From the NCBI GenBank assembly GCA_048569615.1, contig JBLIRK010000007.1:1-64000 (forward strand): DNA of 64,000 nucleotides, given 5' to 3'. Shown here piece after piece: positions 26,508-35,076 of the stretch (its first letter is position 1; each line of letters starts with the position of its first letter). The position numbers and the translations under genes were made by a program. The notes below the pieces were generated by a model. It was not told the DNA's origin. It made no database searches and was given only the letters and a program-made list of their open reading frames with translations. This stretch comes from JAYEPK01 sp048569615 (GTDB lineage Archaea > Thermoplasmatota > Penumbrarchaeia > Penumbrarchaeales > Penumbrarchaeaceae).

Positions 26508-26873
26508 ATGAAGGGGGATATCTGCAGGGACCGGGGATGCAGCTTCTGCTGTCATGAAACGGAGATGATCCTGACCGAGGATGATATCTCGAGACTGATG
26601 GAGGCCGGCCGCAGGGATTTCTGCGACAGAAGTACGAAGCAGCTCAGGAACAGGAACGGGAAATGCGTGTTTCTGACGGAAAAGGGAGACTGCTCCGTTT
26701 ATCCTTTGAGACCGCAGGGTTGCAGGCTCTACCCACTCATAATGAAGCTGCCGGGCAGGAAACCGATCATGGACAAGGTATGCCCCCACCACGGCAGATT
26801 CTCCATGGACCCCGAGGACGTGATATCGCTCGAATGCCTGATAGCCACCTTGGAGAAGGAAGGGTCCTTATGA
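26508..26873 (+). CDS. YkgJ-type cysteine-cluster protein
   Basis: 121 residues. Cysteines are arranged as in the YkgJ/CxxCxxCC family: Cys6, Cys11, Cys14 and Cys15 at the start, then Cys39, Cys53, Cys62 and CRLYPL, and a later CPHH. Family members probably bind zinc or an iron-sulfur centre; the reaction is unknown. The start is three bases after the preceding stop and the end overlaps the next gene by ATGA, so translation is coupled through the operon. The neighbour is a tRNA thiolation-type protein, which makes an iron-sulfur or sulfur-transfer role plausible but unproven. Confidence 0.8.
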   Translation: MKGDICRDRGCSFCCHETEMILTEDDISRLMEAGRRDFCDRSTKQLRNRNGKCVFLTEKGDCSVYPLRPQGCRLYPLIMKLPGRKPIMDKVCPHHGRFSMDPEDVISLECLIATLEKEGSL

Positions 26874-27502
26874 AGCTCGTCTCGCTGATGTCCGGAGGGA
26901 TCGACTCACCGGTTGCCACTTATCTGATGCTCAGGGCCGGGGCCGAAGTGATCGTTCTGAACATGGACACCAGGCCGCTCGGCGGGGATGACGAATTAAT
27001 AAAAGTTGAGGAGCTAGTCAAAAAACTACATTCCCACTTCCCGGGAAAGGTCAAACTCCTAAGAGCGCCCCACGGCCTTCTGCTGGGATCGTTCAGGGAA
27101 CACAGCAATCCCAAATACACCTGCATTCTCTGCAAACGGTCAATGCTCTCACTGGCGGACAGACTATGCGATAGATACGGGGCCGGGGGCATAATCATGG
27201 GGGATTCCCTGGGCCAGGTCGCAAGCCAGACCCTCCAGAACCTGGCCGCGGTGAGCGCCGGCATCAAACACCCGATTATCAGACCGCTCATAGGATTCGA
27301 CAAGCTGGAGATAGAGAAGATAGGGAGGGAGATCGGGACCTTCGAGATCTCCATCAAGCAGACAATGGGGTGCCAGGCGGCACCCAGATTTCCTATAATC
27401 AAGGCTGAGCTCGAGCGTCTGAACGAAGAGGCGAAGAAGGGTAGGCTCGGGGAAGTCCTCGAAGAGGTGCTGAAAAAGGTCGAGGAAGTTCCCATCCGTT
27501 AG
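26870..27502 (+). CDS. thiI: ThiI-like PP-loop sulfurtransferase without THUMP domain
   Basis: 210 residues from the ATG overlapping the previous stop. It consists only of the PP-loop (adenylation) domain: the P-loop SGGIDSPVA at residues 9-17, a central YTCILCKRSM with a CxxC pair, and a late MGCQAAPRF carrying the cysteine used for persulfide chemistry in ThiI. Archaeal ThiI proteins with CxxC hold an iron-sulfur cluster and make 4-thiouridine in tRNA. The N-terminal ferredoxin-like and THUMP domains of full-length ThiI are missing, so tRNA binding would have to come from a partner or the substrate may differ. The symbol is given by domain similarity. Confidence 0.8.
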   Translation: MKLVSLMSGGIDSPVATYLMLRAGAEVIVLNMDTRPLGGDDELIKVEELVKKLHSHFPGKVKLLRAPHGLLLGSFREHSNPKYTCILCKRSMLSLADRLCDRYGAGGIIMGDSLGQVASQTLQNLAAVSAGIKHPIIRPLIGFDKLEIEKIGREIGTFEISIKQTMGCQAAPRFPIIKAELERLNEEAKKGRLGEVLEEVLKKVEEVPIR

Positions 27503-27544
27503 ATTAATGATATAGCGGAGTGATACGGTTTTTCAGGTGATACC

Positions 27545-27901
27545 TTGGAATACGCCGACTGCAAGATGTGCGGCTGCGGCCAGCTGCTCCCCTTCACAAG
27601 TCCCGATGGATTCCTTGTTTACTTCTGCACATACTGCAGGGCCAAGTTCTCCGGCTACGTTGACGACCCGATGTTCGAAGGCAGCCCCATCTTCGCCGAG
27701 ATGGCATATTATTCCATGAGGGACACCTCGGACCACGGGGAATCCTTCACAAGGGGAGAGCTCATGGACGCCTACAAATCCATCCTCGACGAGTTCCCTC
27801 CCCAACCATCGGAGGAGAATGTCCCGGAGTGCCCGAAGTGCAGCAAGGAGCTGCTGATCCAGTACGACCTTATCGACCTTGCCTGGCTCCCCGAGGTTTG
27901 A
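27545..27901 (+). CDS. Zinc-ribbon protein of unknown function
   Basis: 118 residues from a TTG start with AGGTGAT six bases upstream. The N-terminus has CKMCGCG and CTYC pairs, and the C-terminus a third CPKC pair, giving probably one complete zinc ribbon and a further partial site. The centre is acidic and helical. It follows the ThiI-like gene by 42 bases and is probably the last gene of that operon. No family recognised. Confidence 0.6.
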   Translation: MEYADCKMCGCGQLLPFTSPDGFLVYFCTYCRAKFSGYVDDPMFEGSPIFAEMAYYSMRDTSDHGESFTRGELMDAYKSILDEFPPQPSEENVPECPKCSKELLIQYDLIDLAWLPEV

Positions 27902-27923
27902 GGAATATTATCGATAATACATT

Positions 27924-27932
27924 ATTTATATT
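27924..27932 (+). promoter_or_regulatory. TATA box for the membrane protein/kinase operon
   Basis: TTATTTATA lies about 50 bases before the CTG start candidate at 27975, predicting transcription from near 27955 and a short leader holding AGGGAGGG. Confidence 0.45.
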
Positions 27933-27974
27933 CAGGGATGCAATTCTGAAGAGACTCACCAGGGAGGGATCGGT

Positions 27975-28616
27975 CTGGCCAGCAAGTATCTGACAGTGTC
28001 GATTATATCTTTTATCATCATGGCGACAGGCATATTGCTTGGAATCGTTCTCATTGTTATGTCGCTTGCGATCACCTCAGATGTGGCCTACGAAGGGGAT
28101 TTCGAATACGATTATACGGATGGTTATTACTACCTTGAACTGGACGGGGGGGACCTCGGCAGCAGACTGGACATATACATCGAGAGCAGGTCCTCAAATG
28201 ACATCGAGATGGGCATCTATGTTTACCAGGATTACGAAGAAACAGGATCCTACGAGGGAGAAACAACTATAGATGAGTCATTCTCCATAACCTCAACCGG
28301 GACCGTGACCATCGAAATCTGGATATGGTCTCTTGGGTTTGACATCTCGGACCTAGATATTACCATAGAGACGAATTCATACGTCGGATTGATTTGTTTC
28401 GGGATCGTTCTTCTGCCTCTGTCTTTCATTCTGGGAGCCGGTCTGGGAATTGCCTTCCTTGTTGTCCATTTCAAGACCAGGGGAGACAAGAAGAAGGTTG
28501 ACAGCAAGTACAAGCAGGAGATAATCGATCTGGAGAAGAAGATCAAGGAGATGGACAAGCTGGGGATAGACACTTCCAAGGAGAGAAAGCTCCTAGAAGA
28601 ATATAAGAAAGGATGA
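27975..28616 (+). CDS. Two-helix membrane protein with extracellular beta-domain; kinase partner
   Basis: 213 residues if read from CTG 27975; the first conventional in-frame start is GTG 27996 (206 residues). CTG is preferred because a strong AGGGAGGG ribosome site ends seven bases before it, whereas it is 28 bases from the GTG, and the reading MASKYLTVSIISF makes a sensible N-terminus. A membrane helix (about 8-33), an acidic, tyrosine-rich beta-sandwich of about 105 residues outside the cell, a second helix (about 140-165), and a charged coiled-coil tail of about 45 residues in the cytoplasm follow. The last four bases overlap the start of the kinase gene, so the two are co-translated and probably form a complex through their coiled coils. 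Confidence 0.7.
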   Translation: MASKYLTVSIISFIIMATGILLGIVLIVMSLAITSDVAYEGDFEYDYTDGYYYLELDGGDLGSRLDIYIESRSSNDIEMGIYVYQDYEETGSYEGETTIDESFSITSTGTVTIEIWIWSLGFDISDLDITIETNSYVGLICFGIVLLPLSFILGAGLGIAFLVVHFKTRGDKKKVDSKYKQEIIDLEKKIKEMDKLGIDTSKERKLLEEYKKG

Positions 28617-30760
28617 CAGGATTACGAGACATTCCGGGAGAGTTTGCGATGTCCCCCGACAAGAGCGCAAAATTGAAGGACCTCCACAAGGCCAACGTTG
28701 ACCTTGAATACGTCATCAAGATGCACAAGGAGCTCTCAGCCAGACTCGAGATGCTTCAGGCAAAGCATGACACCCTGGTCGCCCAGAAGATATCGTCGAA
28801 GGAAATGGACAGGTCGTCAAGAGTGCAAAATCACCTGAAGAACAGGGAATACGAGAATGCCCATAGGGAGTTGAACAGGTTCGAGAAGTATATTGCAGAA
28901 TGCGAGGTGAGGCTTTCCCGGACAAAGGGTGTGAGGGACAGGTTCCTCGAGATCAAGGACAGATGGTCCTCCTTTATCTGGGAGAACGAGGTCGAGGACG
29001 GAGAGCGGCTGCTGGACGATGTGTCAAAGGCCATAAACGATATGGATCTCCAGAAGGCCGAAGCCCTGATGAACAAGATGGAGCAGAGGATGAAAAAAGG
29101 AGAGGTGGAAAAGGACAGGCTTACATCGCTTCGGAGCCGGTTCAAGGAGCTCATCGACTTCAATCAGGAGATGATCGACGAGGAGGTCATCGACAAAAGG
29201 GAGCTCGTTGACAGGAACAAGGTCGAGAGGCTCTTCGAGGAAAAGAAACTCGATGAGCTGGATGCCCTCCTGACCGAGAAAATGGAGATGATGGAGGACA
29301 TCAAGGTGAATTTCGAGAGGTCAACCGAGCTCTACGAAGAACTGGACGACATGATCGACAAGTTCAGCGGTAAGGGGATGCTGAAGATCCCCCCGTCCTT
29401 CGAGGGTGCGATCCGCTACTACGAGGAGTGCGATTACAGGAATGCATACAAGAGTTTCAAGCAGGCCAAGGCGGAGCTCGATGAATACTTCGGAGGGGCC
29501 GAGACGAAGTTCTCCTTCAAGCTGGATATGAGGGGAACATCGGTTAAAATGAGCAGGTGGGAAGAGGGTTTCCTCGTATTGAAGAACGAAGGACCGCTTC
29601 ATTTGGAGAATATCAGGATTACCAAGGCATCGGATAACTTCAAAATCGATGTGGACGAGGAGAAGGTGACGGTGAAGGCGGGAAAGGAGGAGAGGATACC
29701 CATCAGGATCCAGATGCAGGAGGAGGGAGTTGTCCCGATCAAAGTCAAGATTTCCTACAAGGATCCCATGACCAAGGACCTCAAGGAGAAATTGAAGAAG
29801 TTCAGGGTGGATGTTGCCGAGGCGCCCGGACAGATGGAAGAGGAGACAAAGGCCAGACCTCCTCTTTCAAAGAGGGATTCCATCAAGGGCAGGGTGGAAG
29901 AGGTCTACAAGATCAAGGACGAGGAGCAGGCGGGGTTCAGGGAGGGGGATTTCTACTCCTACCGGATAGTTGATAAACTGGGCGCCGGCGGTTTTTCGAC
30001 CGTTTACAAGGTGTCCGATGGGAAATATCATTACGCCATGAAGACACCGAAGGACATAGGTATCGAGGGCGACGAGACGATCGCCATACAGAAGAAGGAC
30101 ATGCTGAAGTTCAAGAAGGAGGCGTCCATCTGGGCCACCCTCACCGACACAATTCCGGAAGATGTGGTCATGCTCATCGACATGGGACTGGAGCCTTTCC
30201 CATGGTTCGTTATGGAGCTTGCCGACGGCTCCTTGAGGGACCACCTCGAGGGGGCCAATTCGAGAAAGCGTTTGGACACCGCAATGGAGATACTGACCAA
30301 GTTCGACAGGATACACCATCTCGGTGTTGTTCACAGGGATATCAAACCCGAGAACATCCTCTACATAGACGGTAAGGCAAAGGTCACGGACTTCGGGATA
30401 TCGAAACTCGTCAACTCCACGACCAAATCCACCGTGGGCATGTCCGGGACCTGCTTCTACATGTCTCCCGAGCAGATCTCCAAGTCAAGGTTCGGCACGG
30501 TGGACTGGAGGACGGACATATGGCAGCTCGGGGTGCTGACCTACGAGATCCTCACGGACCATCTTCCCTTCGATGCCGAGGACCCCTACGAGATCACATC
30601 CAACATCCTCCACGATGAGCCGGAACCCATATCCAGCTATGCTCCCAAGCTCGAACCCATCGATGAGATCCTGTTCAAGGCGCTTGACAAGGACAAGACC
30701 AAGAGGTACCAGTCGGCCATCGAACTGAAGTTCGCCATAGAATATGCCCTCAAGGATTGA
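28613..30760 (+). CDS. Coiled-coil Ser/Thr protein kinase (Hanks type)
   Basis: 715 residues, cytoplasmic. Residues 15-270 are long heptad-rich coiled coils; residues 290-400 look like a beta-sandwich with GFLVLKNEGP and later strands; residues 450-715 are a eukaryotic-type kinase. Visible kinase elements: glycine loop LGAGGFSTVYKV, ATP-binding Lys477 (YAMK), helix-C Glu503, HRDIKPEN with catalytic Asp576, DFG at 593-595, an MSPEQ activation-segment end and DIWQLGVLTYE. All key residues are intact, so it should be active. It starts within the stop of the two-helix membrane protein (ATGA overlap). Together they resemble a transmembrane sensor and a soluble kinase; the signal and targets are unknown. 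Confidence 0.93.
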   Translation: MTGLRDIPGEFAMSPDKSAKLKDLHKANVDLEYVIKMHKELSARLEMLQAKHDTLVAQKISSKEMDRSSRVQNHLKNREYENAHRELNRFEKYIAECEVRLSRTKGVRDRFLEIKDRWSSFIWENEVEDGERLLDDVSKAINDMDLQKAEALMNKMEQRMKKGEVEKDRLTSLRSRFKELIDFNQEMIDEEVIDKRELVDRNKVERLFEEKKLDELDALLTEKMEMMEDIKVNFERSTELYEELDDMIDKFSGKGMLKIPPSFEGAIRYYEECDYRNAYKSFKQAKAELDEYFGGAETKFSFKLDMRGTSVKMSRWEEGFLVLKNEGPLHLENIRITKASDNFKIDVDEEKVTVKAGKEERIPIRIQMQEEGVVPIKVKISYKDPMTKDLKEKLKKFRVDVAEAPGQMEEETKARPPLSKRDSIKGRVEEVYKIKDEEQAGFREGDFYSYRIVDKLGAGGFSTVYKVSDGKYHYAMKTPKDIGIEGDETIAIQKKDMLKFKKEASIWATLTDTIPEDVVMLIDMGLEPFPWFVMELADGSLRDHLEGANSRKRLDTAMEILTKFDRIHHLGVVHRDIKPENILYIDGKAKVTDFGISKLVNSTTKSTVGMSGTCFYMSPEQISKSRFGTVDWRTDIWQLGVLTYEILTDHLPFDAEDPYEITSNILHDEPEPISSYAPKLEPIDEILFKALDKDKTKRYQSAIELKFAIEYALKD

Positions 30761-31298
30761 GAGTTTCGAGATATGTCATTATCCTCGAAGGGGCAGCACC
30801 TATTGCTGTGCAGGTCTCCATGCTGATCCCCCTTCCCGTGAGGTCCATATGGTGCTCCCCGAACTTCATTATCTTATCAGGTAGCCCTCTGGGCCCAAGA
30901 CCGAACACGAGGAGAACGGACCTTCCCTCCTTCAGCATCGATGCGACATCGCGGGGAGAGACGGAGAGCTTCTCCTCTGGGCTCCTCGTTGCGATCACGA
31001 CCTTCCCCAACTGGGGCGGGAAGCCCCCCTTGGGGAGCGGGAAATGGTTGAACCTCCCCTCCTCCGCCAGCTTCACGATCCAGTCCCCTCCCTGCCCGAT
31101 CGAAGTGGTTCCGACGAGCCATTCCGCTACCTCCCTGGGGGTTCTGAGCTCCCTGTCGAATGGAAATCCGAAGACGCATAGGTTGCAGTCGAAGGCGGCC
31201 GCCACCGGGGCCGCCCTCGCAAGGGCTCTCCGGTGGGCCTCAGCAAGCTTGACGGGGTCCAGCGAGTTATACAGACCCATCGTCAGCCTTCCCGGCAT
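30750..31298 (-). CDS. DUF531 family archaeal protein
   Basis: 182 residues from ATG 31298; ATG 31280 is also possible since MGLYNS is the usual family start. The MGLYNSLDPVKLAEAHRRA opening, the RAAPVAAAFDCNLCVFGFPFD segment and a late VLLVFGLGPRGLPDKIM match DUF531, a conserved archaeal family with no proven function. The C-terminal half resembles SPOUT methyltransferase knots (inference), which would suit its place behind an rRNA methyltransferase. It overlaps the 3-prime end of rlmE and converges on the kinase gene by 11 bases. Confidence 0.75.
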   Translation of the reverse strand: MPGRLTMGLYNSLDPVKLAEAHRRALARAAPVAAAFDCNLCVFGFPFDRELRTPREVAEWLVGTTSIGQGGDWIVKLAEEGRFNHFPLPKGGFPPQLGKVVIATRSPEEKLSVSPRDVASMLKEGRSVLLVFGLGPRGLPDKIMKFGEHHMDLTGRGISMETCTAIGAAPSRIMTYLETLNP

Positions 31299-31893
31299 CC
31301 TTGAACCCCCTGAAAACAAGATAGATCTCTATGGACTTCTTGAGCGACGACCTGGGTTTGATCCTGTCTACATTCGTGAAAGATCCGGAGAATTCCTCCA
31401 TCAGCTCGTTCATCTCGTCCCCCTGGAACATCTTCACCACGATCGATCCCCCCGGTCTCAGCACCTGCACACCGAGCTTGAGAACGGCCCAGCTGAGTGC
31501 GAACCCCCTCCCCCTGTCCAGGGTCCGGTTCCCGGAGAGGCTGGGGGAGGCGTCGGATATGACAGCATGGAAGGAGTCACACTTCTCCGTTATCCTTTCC
31601 AGGGTCTCGGGATCCTCTATGTCGCCCCTGATGAAGTCCACACCGTCGATCGGCTCCATGCTGACAAGGTCCACGGCAACGACCTTGCCACCCCCTCCCA
31701 CTATATTCAGGGCGACCTGGCTCCATCCACCCGGAGCCGCCCCCAGGTCAAGCACCCGGTAGCCTCTCCTCAGGAGATGGGTCCTGCCGTTGATCTCCTT
31801 GAGCTTGTAGGAAGCCCTAGACCTATAGCCCTCGGATTTGGCTCTCCTGTAGAAAGGATCCCTCTTTCTCTGTTTGATCCATTCCTTGGACAA
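31267..31893 (-). CDS. rlmE: 23S rRNA 2-prime-O-methyltransferase RlmE/FtsJ
   Basis: 208 residues from TTG with GGTG seven bases upstream. FtsJ features are clear: an RSRASYKLKEIN opening with the catalytic Lys, SAM-binding VLDLGAAPGGWSQVAL, the catalytic Asp in VISDASPSLSG, the second Lys in GGSIVVKMFQGDE, and Glu in SIEIYLVFRGF, giving the full K-D-K-E set. It methylates a uridine ribose in the large-subunit rRNA A-loop region in bacteria; the archaeal target is likely the same. Third gene of the RPA operon. Confidence 0.92.
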   Translation of the reverse strand: MSKEWIKQRKRDPFYRRAKSEGYRSRASYKLKEINGRTHLLRRGYRVLDLGAAPGGWSQVALNIVGGGGKVVAVDLVSMEPIDGVDFIRGDIEDPETLERITEKCDSFHAVISDASPSLSGNRTLDRGRGFALSWAVLKLGVQVLRPGGSIVVKMFQGDEMNELMEEFSGSFTNVDRIKPRSSLKKSIEIYLVFRGFKDAGKADDGSV

Positions 31894-31905
31894 TGGACCG
31901 CACCT

Positions 31906-32781
31906 TCAGATGGGTTTTATGATTCCGATGGTCGGTTCGTATACCTGGCCCTCGTCAAGGAGCTCCTGGATGGTCTCCTCCAGCTGGATCTTGTCGATAC
32001 CCTTCTCCTCGCATTTCGTAATGATATCCCTGTAGAGGGCGCCCTTTTCACCCGAAAGCCCTTTGATCATCTCGAGTATCTCCTCCTTCACATCCTCCCT
32101 GGGTTCGGGCGCTTCCTCCGCAGGGGCCTCCTCCTGGACCTCCGGGATTGGTTCCCCGCTGCCTTCCATGACCAGCCCGATCGCGGACCTCAGGCCCTCC
32201 TTGTAAGGCTCGAGATCGATATTGCCGTAGAGACCCACACCGCTGACGGCTCCCTCGGCCGCCCTCTTAGGATGCCCCTTTTCCATCAGCTTATCGACCT
32301 CCGGGGTCTCCTCCTCCAATGCATCCTTCATTGCCCTCAGGCGCTCCATGGTGAACCTTGCCGTCTGAATGATCCATCTATCCCTCTGGGAAACGGACAC
32401 CGGGAACACAGTTTCGGGCTTCACGGAGGCGTAGAATGTCCCGTCCTCCCTGACGAATGTCCTGACCTTACCAACGACCCCGACAAGGGCAGGGGTGTCG
32501 AGCTTCATTATGGCCGAGATGGCCTCGGGCTGGAACTGGCCGGCATAGAGGTAGAAGGTCCCTGTGGGATCCCTCACCTCGACCCTGAACTGGGGGGAAT
32601 CCTCCGTTCCTGTATTGGTCTTGGACATCATCACCCCGATGAAATAGAGCCTGTTCACGCTTGTCCCAAGGGGAGTGATCACATAATTGGGCGCATTCTC
32701 CTCCAGTCCCCGGTCCTCGTGCTGGGACCTGTTGTATTCCAGTGCGAAAACCCTCCTCGCCACCTCTCTCATCCTCGCCAT
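31906..32781 (-). CDS. RPA-associated OB-fold protein
   Basis: 291 residues. The first half is an OB-fold (about 25-145) with FRVEVRDPTGTFYLYAGQ and ALVGVVGKVRTF strands, matching archaeal RPA-associated proteins (COG3390). A flexible Pro/Glu-rich linker and a C-terminal winged-helix-like domain (about 235-291) follow. Its start shares one base with the stop of the RPA gene (TGATG), the arrangement found for RPA and its partner in haloarchaea and relatives. It probably modulates single-strand DNA binding by RPA. Confidence 0.87.
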   Translation of the reverse strand: MARMREVARRVFALEYNRSQHEDRGLEENAPNYVITPLGTSVNRLYFIGVMMSKTNTGTEDSPQFRVEVRDPTGTFYLYAGQFQPEAISAIMKLDTPALVGVVGKVRTFVREDGTFYASVKPETVFPVSVSQRDRWIIQTARFTMERLRAMKDALEEETPEVDKLMEKGHPKRAAEGAVSGVGLYGNIDLEPYKEGLRSAIGLVMEGSGEPIPEVQEEAPAEEAPEPREDVKEEILEMIKGLSGEKGALYRDIITKCEEKGIDKIQLEETIQELLDEGQVYEPTIGIIKPI

Positions 32782-34079
32782 CAGAGCACCTCCAGAATGT
32801 CGTTCAAGGCCTTGACCTCGTCCATGTATTCCTCCTTTTCCTCCCTTACCAGGGATGGGAGCATGGTTGGTCCGAAATCATCCCTGATGACGTTTCCCCT
32901 CATGGAAACATCCATCCCCAGGAGCTTTTCGTTCAGGAGCTTGATTATCTTCTCCTGGTCGTCGCAGAACTCGTCCATGCAGTTGCTGACGCTCATTCCC
33001 AGGACCTCCTCGGTGATCTCGGTGTTCAACACCGCGAAGAGGGCCCCGGTTCCGTCATCCATTATCACCTTTGTCCTTAGGTCGGCGAAACCCTCCTGCT
33101 GGGCGTGGACGGAGCAGCTGCCATTGACCAGAGCCCTGTTGCATTCGGGGCACCTGAAGATGAGGCCGGAGCCGTCCCTTATCTCGATTATTGTCCCGGA
33201 GACCTCTATATCCGTGGCCCCGGCGTTGATCAGGTCCTCCGCAAAGAGTTTCGGTGTGGACATCACATCGAAGTCCTTGTCCTTCTCCTTCTTCAGCTCC
33301 ACCCTCTCGTCGAAATTTATCTGGGGGATCCCCCTCCAATCCTTCACATAGGCCCCCTTGACCGTGATCACATCGCCAATCTCGAGGGAGAGGTCGCTCC
33401 ACACCGTGAACCTGACCCTCTTCGTGTCATCGGCCAGCATGCCGTCGTAGATCGTCTTCTTTCCCGTTTCAGTCTCGATGGACCTCTGCTCCAGATTGAT
33501 TATCTTGGCTGTGAACTGGATGTTTCCCATGCCGGGTCTAAGGTCCTTGAGCTTGAGCTCCTGCAAGTTTCCGAATCTGGGGAGCTTTGAAACATCCAGT
33601 CCTTCGAGGGCTCCGCCCTCAAGCTCCTCTACCTTGGAGAATTGGTTGAGGTTAATCTCGACCTCGCCGCGGAAGGTCTTTGCCGAGGCGCCCTTTATCA
33701 GGTAATCCCTCCCCTTCTCGAGGAGGTGGCCTTCCCAGGAAACGAACCTGCGGATCATGGTCTTGTCCGCAACAAGACCGGAGATGAGCGTCTTGTCGCC
33801 GTTCTGTGTCTTCTGGACCCGCTCCTTGGAGGCGATGCATCTGACGGTGAGGTCGATGTTCATCTCCCCTCCCTTGAGCTCCTCGAGGGTCTTCTCCCCC
33901 AGTGGCGTGAAGGTTACCGGCGTCCCGCCGAACTTCCTTATGATGGCCTTCTTCGCCTCCTGGGGTATTATCCCGTATTTCAGATATCTGTCCATCTCTT
34001 CCTTTATCCTGTCCTCTTCTATGTCCGGTAGCGCCTCCCTTATCTCTCGGATAACAGGCGCGATCTGTTCTTCTTGCAT
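32781..34079 (-). CDS. rpa: Replication protein A (single-stranded DNA-binding), large subunit type
   Basis: 432 residues with a GGAGGGTG ribosome site. A helical N-terminal module (1-65) precedes several OB-folds (about 70-165, 165-280 and 285-400), each with the recurrent V-x-G-x-Y/W strand pattern. A zinc site CPEC...CSVH (around 309-325) is inserted in the last OB-fold, as in the large subunit of RPA. It coats single-stranded DNA in replication and repair. First gene of the operon rpa, RPA-associated protein, rlmE, DUF531. A TATA-like CCTTTTAAC lies about 55 bases upstream. Confidence 0.9.
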   Translation of the reverse strand: MQEEQIAPVIREIREALPDIEEDRIKEEMDRYLKYGIIPQEAKKAIIRKFGGTPVTFTPLGEKTLEELKGGEMNIDLTVRCIASKERVQKTQNGDKTLISGLVADKTMIRRFVSWEGHLLEKGRDYLIKGASAKTFRGEVEINLNQFSKVEELEGGALEGLDVSKLPRFGNLQELKLKDLRPGMGNIQFTAKIINLEQRSIETETGKKTIYDGMLADDTKRVRFTVWSDLSLEIGDVITVKGAYVKDWRGIPQINFDERVELKKEKDKDFDVMSTPKLFAEDLINAGATDIEVSGTIIEIRDGSGLIFRCPECNRALVNGSCSVHAQQEGFADLRTKVIMDDGTGALFAVLNTEITEEVLGMSVSNCMDEFCDDQEKIIKLLNEKLLGMDVSMRGNVIRDDFGPTMLPSLVREEKEEYMDEVKALNDILEVL

Positions 34080-34183
34080 ATGGCACCCTCCGCGCCCCTG
34101 CGGGGTAGTTTCGATGAATGAACTTGATGGTTAAAAGGGTTCCTTTGACCCATTGAAAGGCTCCATTTCCATTGGAGGTGGGG

Positions 34184-34993
34184 TCAATGCATCTGGCCGG
34201 GTGTCATCGGGGGCTGTTGAGGCGGCGCGGCCGCATATGGAACCTGCATAGGCTTCTTGGGGACTATCGGTATGCCCAGCCTCAGCTTGTCCTCATCCGA
34301 AAGTGATTCAAGGTCAAGGGTTAAAAGCACCCTCAGCTCCTTCTTCTTCTGGGAGACGACGTAGAGTCTGATTATGGCGATAGGAAGGACGATGATGAAG
34401 GCAATTATGAAGAATATGGGGACAACCGGGAGCATCGGCTCGTAATGGGTCTTGAAGTTCAGGATGACATCCTTGTCATCGTAGGGATCATTTGGATCAT
34501 CGGGGTTGTAGATGATTATGTAGTAGGTGTTCGCATCGCAGTCCCTGAAGGCCAGGTTCCACTCGTGCTCCCTGTTGATATTGTTCAGGGTCACGTTCCT
34601 GAAGGACTTTGATTTCAGGTATTCGTGGAGGGTCAGATCGCCCTGCGCATCAAGGGATATCTCGGGAGCCTCGTTCTTGTAAATGTAAACATAGACAGAA
34701 GAATGCTCGTCCGCGAAATCCGGTTCGAGCTCGAAATAGAAGTACAAGAAATACAGATTTGGGATCGCAACGGTATCCACCCTATTGGCCGGTGTGTTGG
34801 TATTCCAAGGGATGACAAACTGTTTTTCCTCTTCGGTGCTGAGCTCCATCACAGGGGCGAGGTAAACTCCAAGCACCACGGCGAAGAGGAAGACGGAGAA
34901 TATTATCCCGAATATCCACCTGTTCCTGGCAGCATCCAGGTCCGCAACGCGGTCCATGAGCTTTTCCTGTATGGTGTCGCTGTCATCCATCAT
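34184..34993 (-). CDS. Two-helix membrane protein with extracellular domain
   Basis: 269 residues from ATG 34993 (next codon is also ATG). An upstream in-frame start at 35080 would run into the previous gene and lacks a sensible N-terminus. Helices lie at about residues 24-48 and 190-215; the 140 residues between them are outside and include an aromatic YFLYFYFELEP strand and a DPNDPYDDKD acidic loop. The C-terminal tail is proline/glutamine-rich. It follows the PKD/TSP3 surface protein and may be co-transcribed with it. Unknown family. Confidence 0.65.
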   Translation of the reverse strand: MMDDSDTIQEKLMDRVADLDAARNRWIFGIIFSVFLFAVVLGVYLAPVMELSTEEEKQFVIPWNTNTPANRVDTVAIPNLYFLYFYFELEPDFADEHSSVYVYIYKNEAPEISLDAQGDLTLHEYLKSKSFRNVTLNNINREHEWNLAFRDCDANTYYIIIYNPDDPNDPYDDKDVILNFKTHYEPMLPVVPIFFIIAFIIVLPIAIIRLYVVSQKKKELRVLLTLDLESLSDEDKLRLGIPIVPKKPMQVPYAAAPPQQPPMTPGQMH

Positions 34994-35076
34994 CTGTAGA
35001 GGCCCCCAGAGTAGGTCGGAACACTGCCTGATGGAAATTGAATGTTTTAATCTTTTGTATATGGGAGAGGCCGCTC

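Noticed and set aside
30757..33351. A long plus-strand open frame opposite the RPA operon
   Set aside because: It is fully antisense to DUF531, rlmE and RPA-associated genes whose motifs, ribosome sites and overlaps are clear. Its proline-, leucine- and arginine-rich product has no domain.
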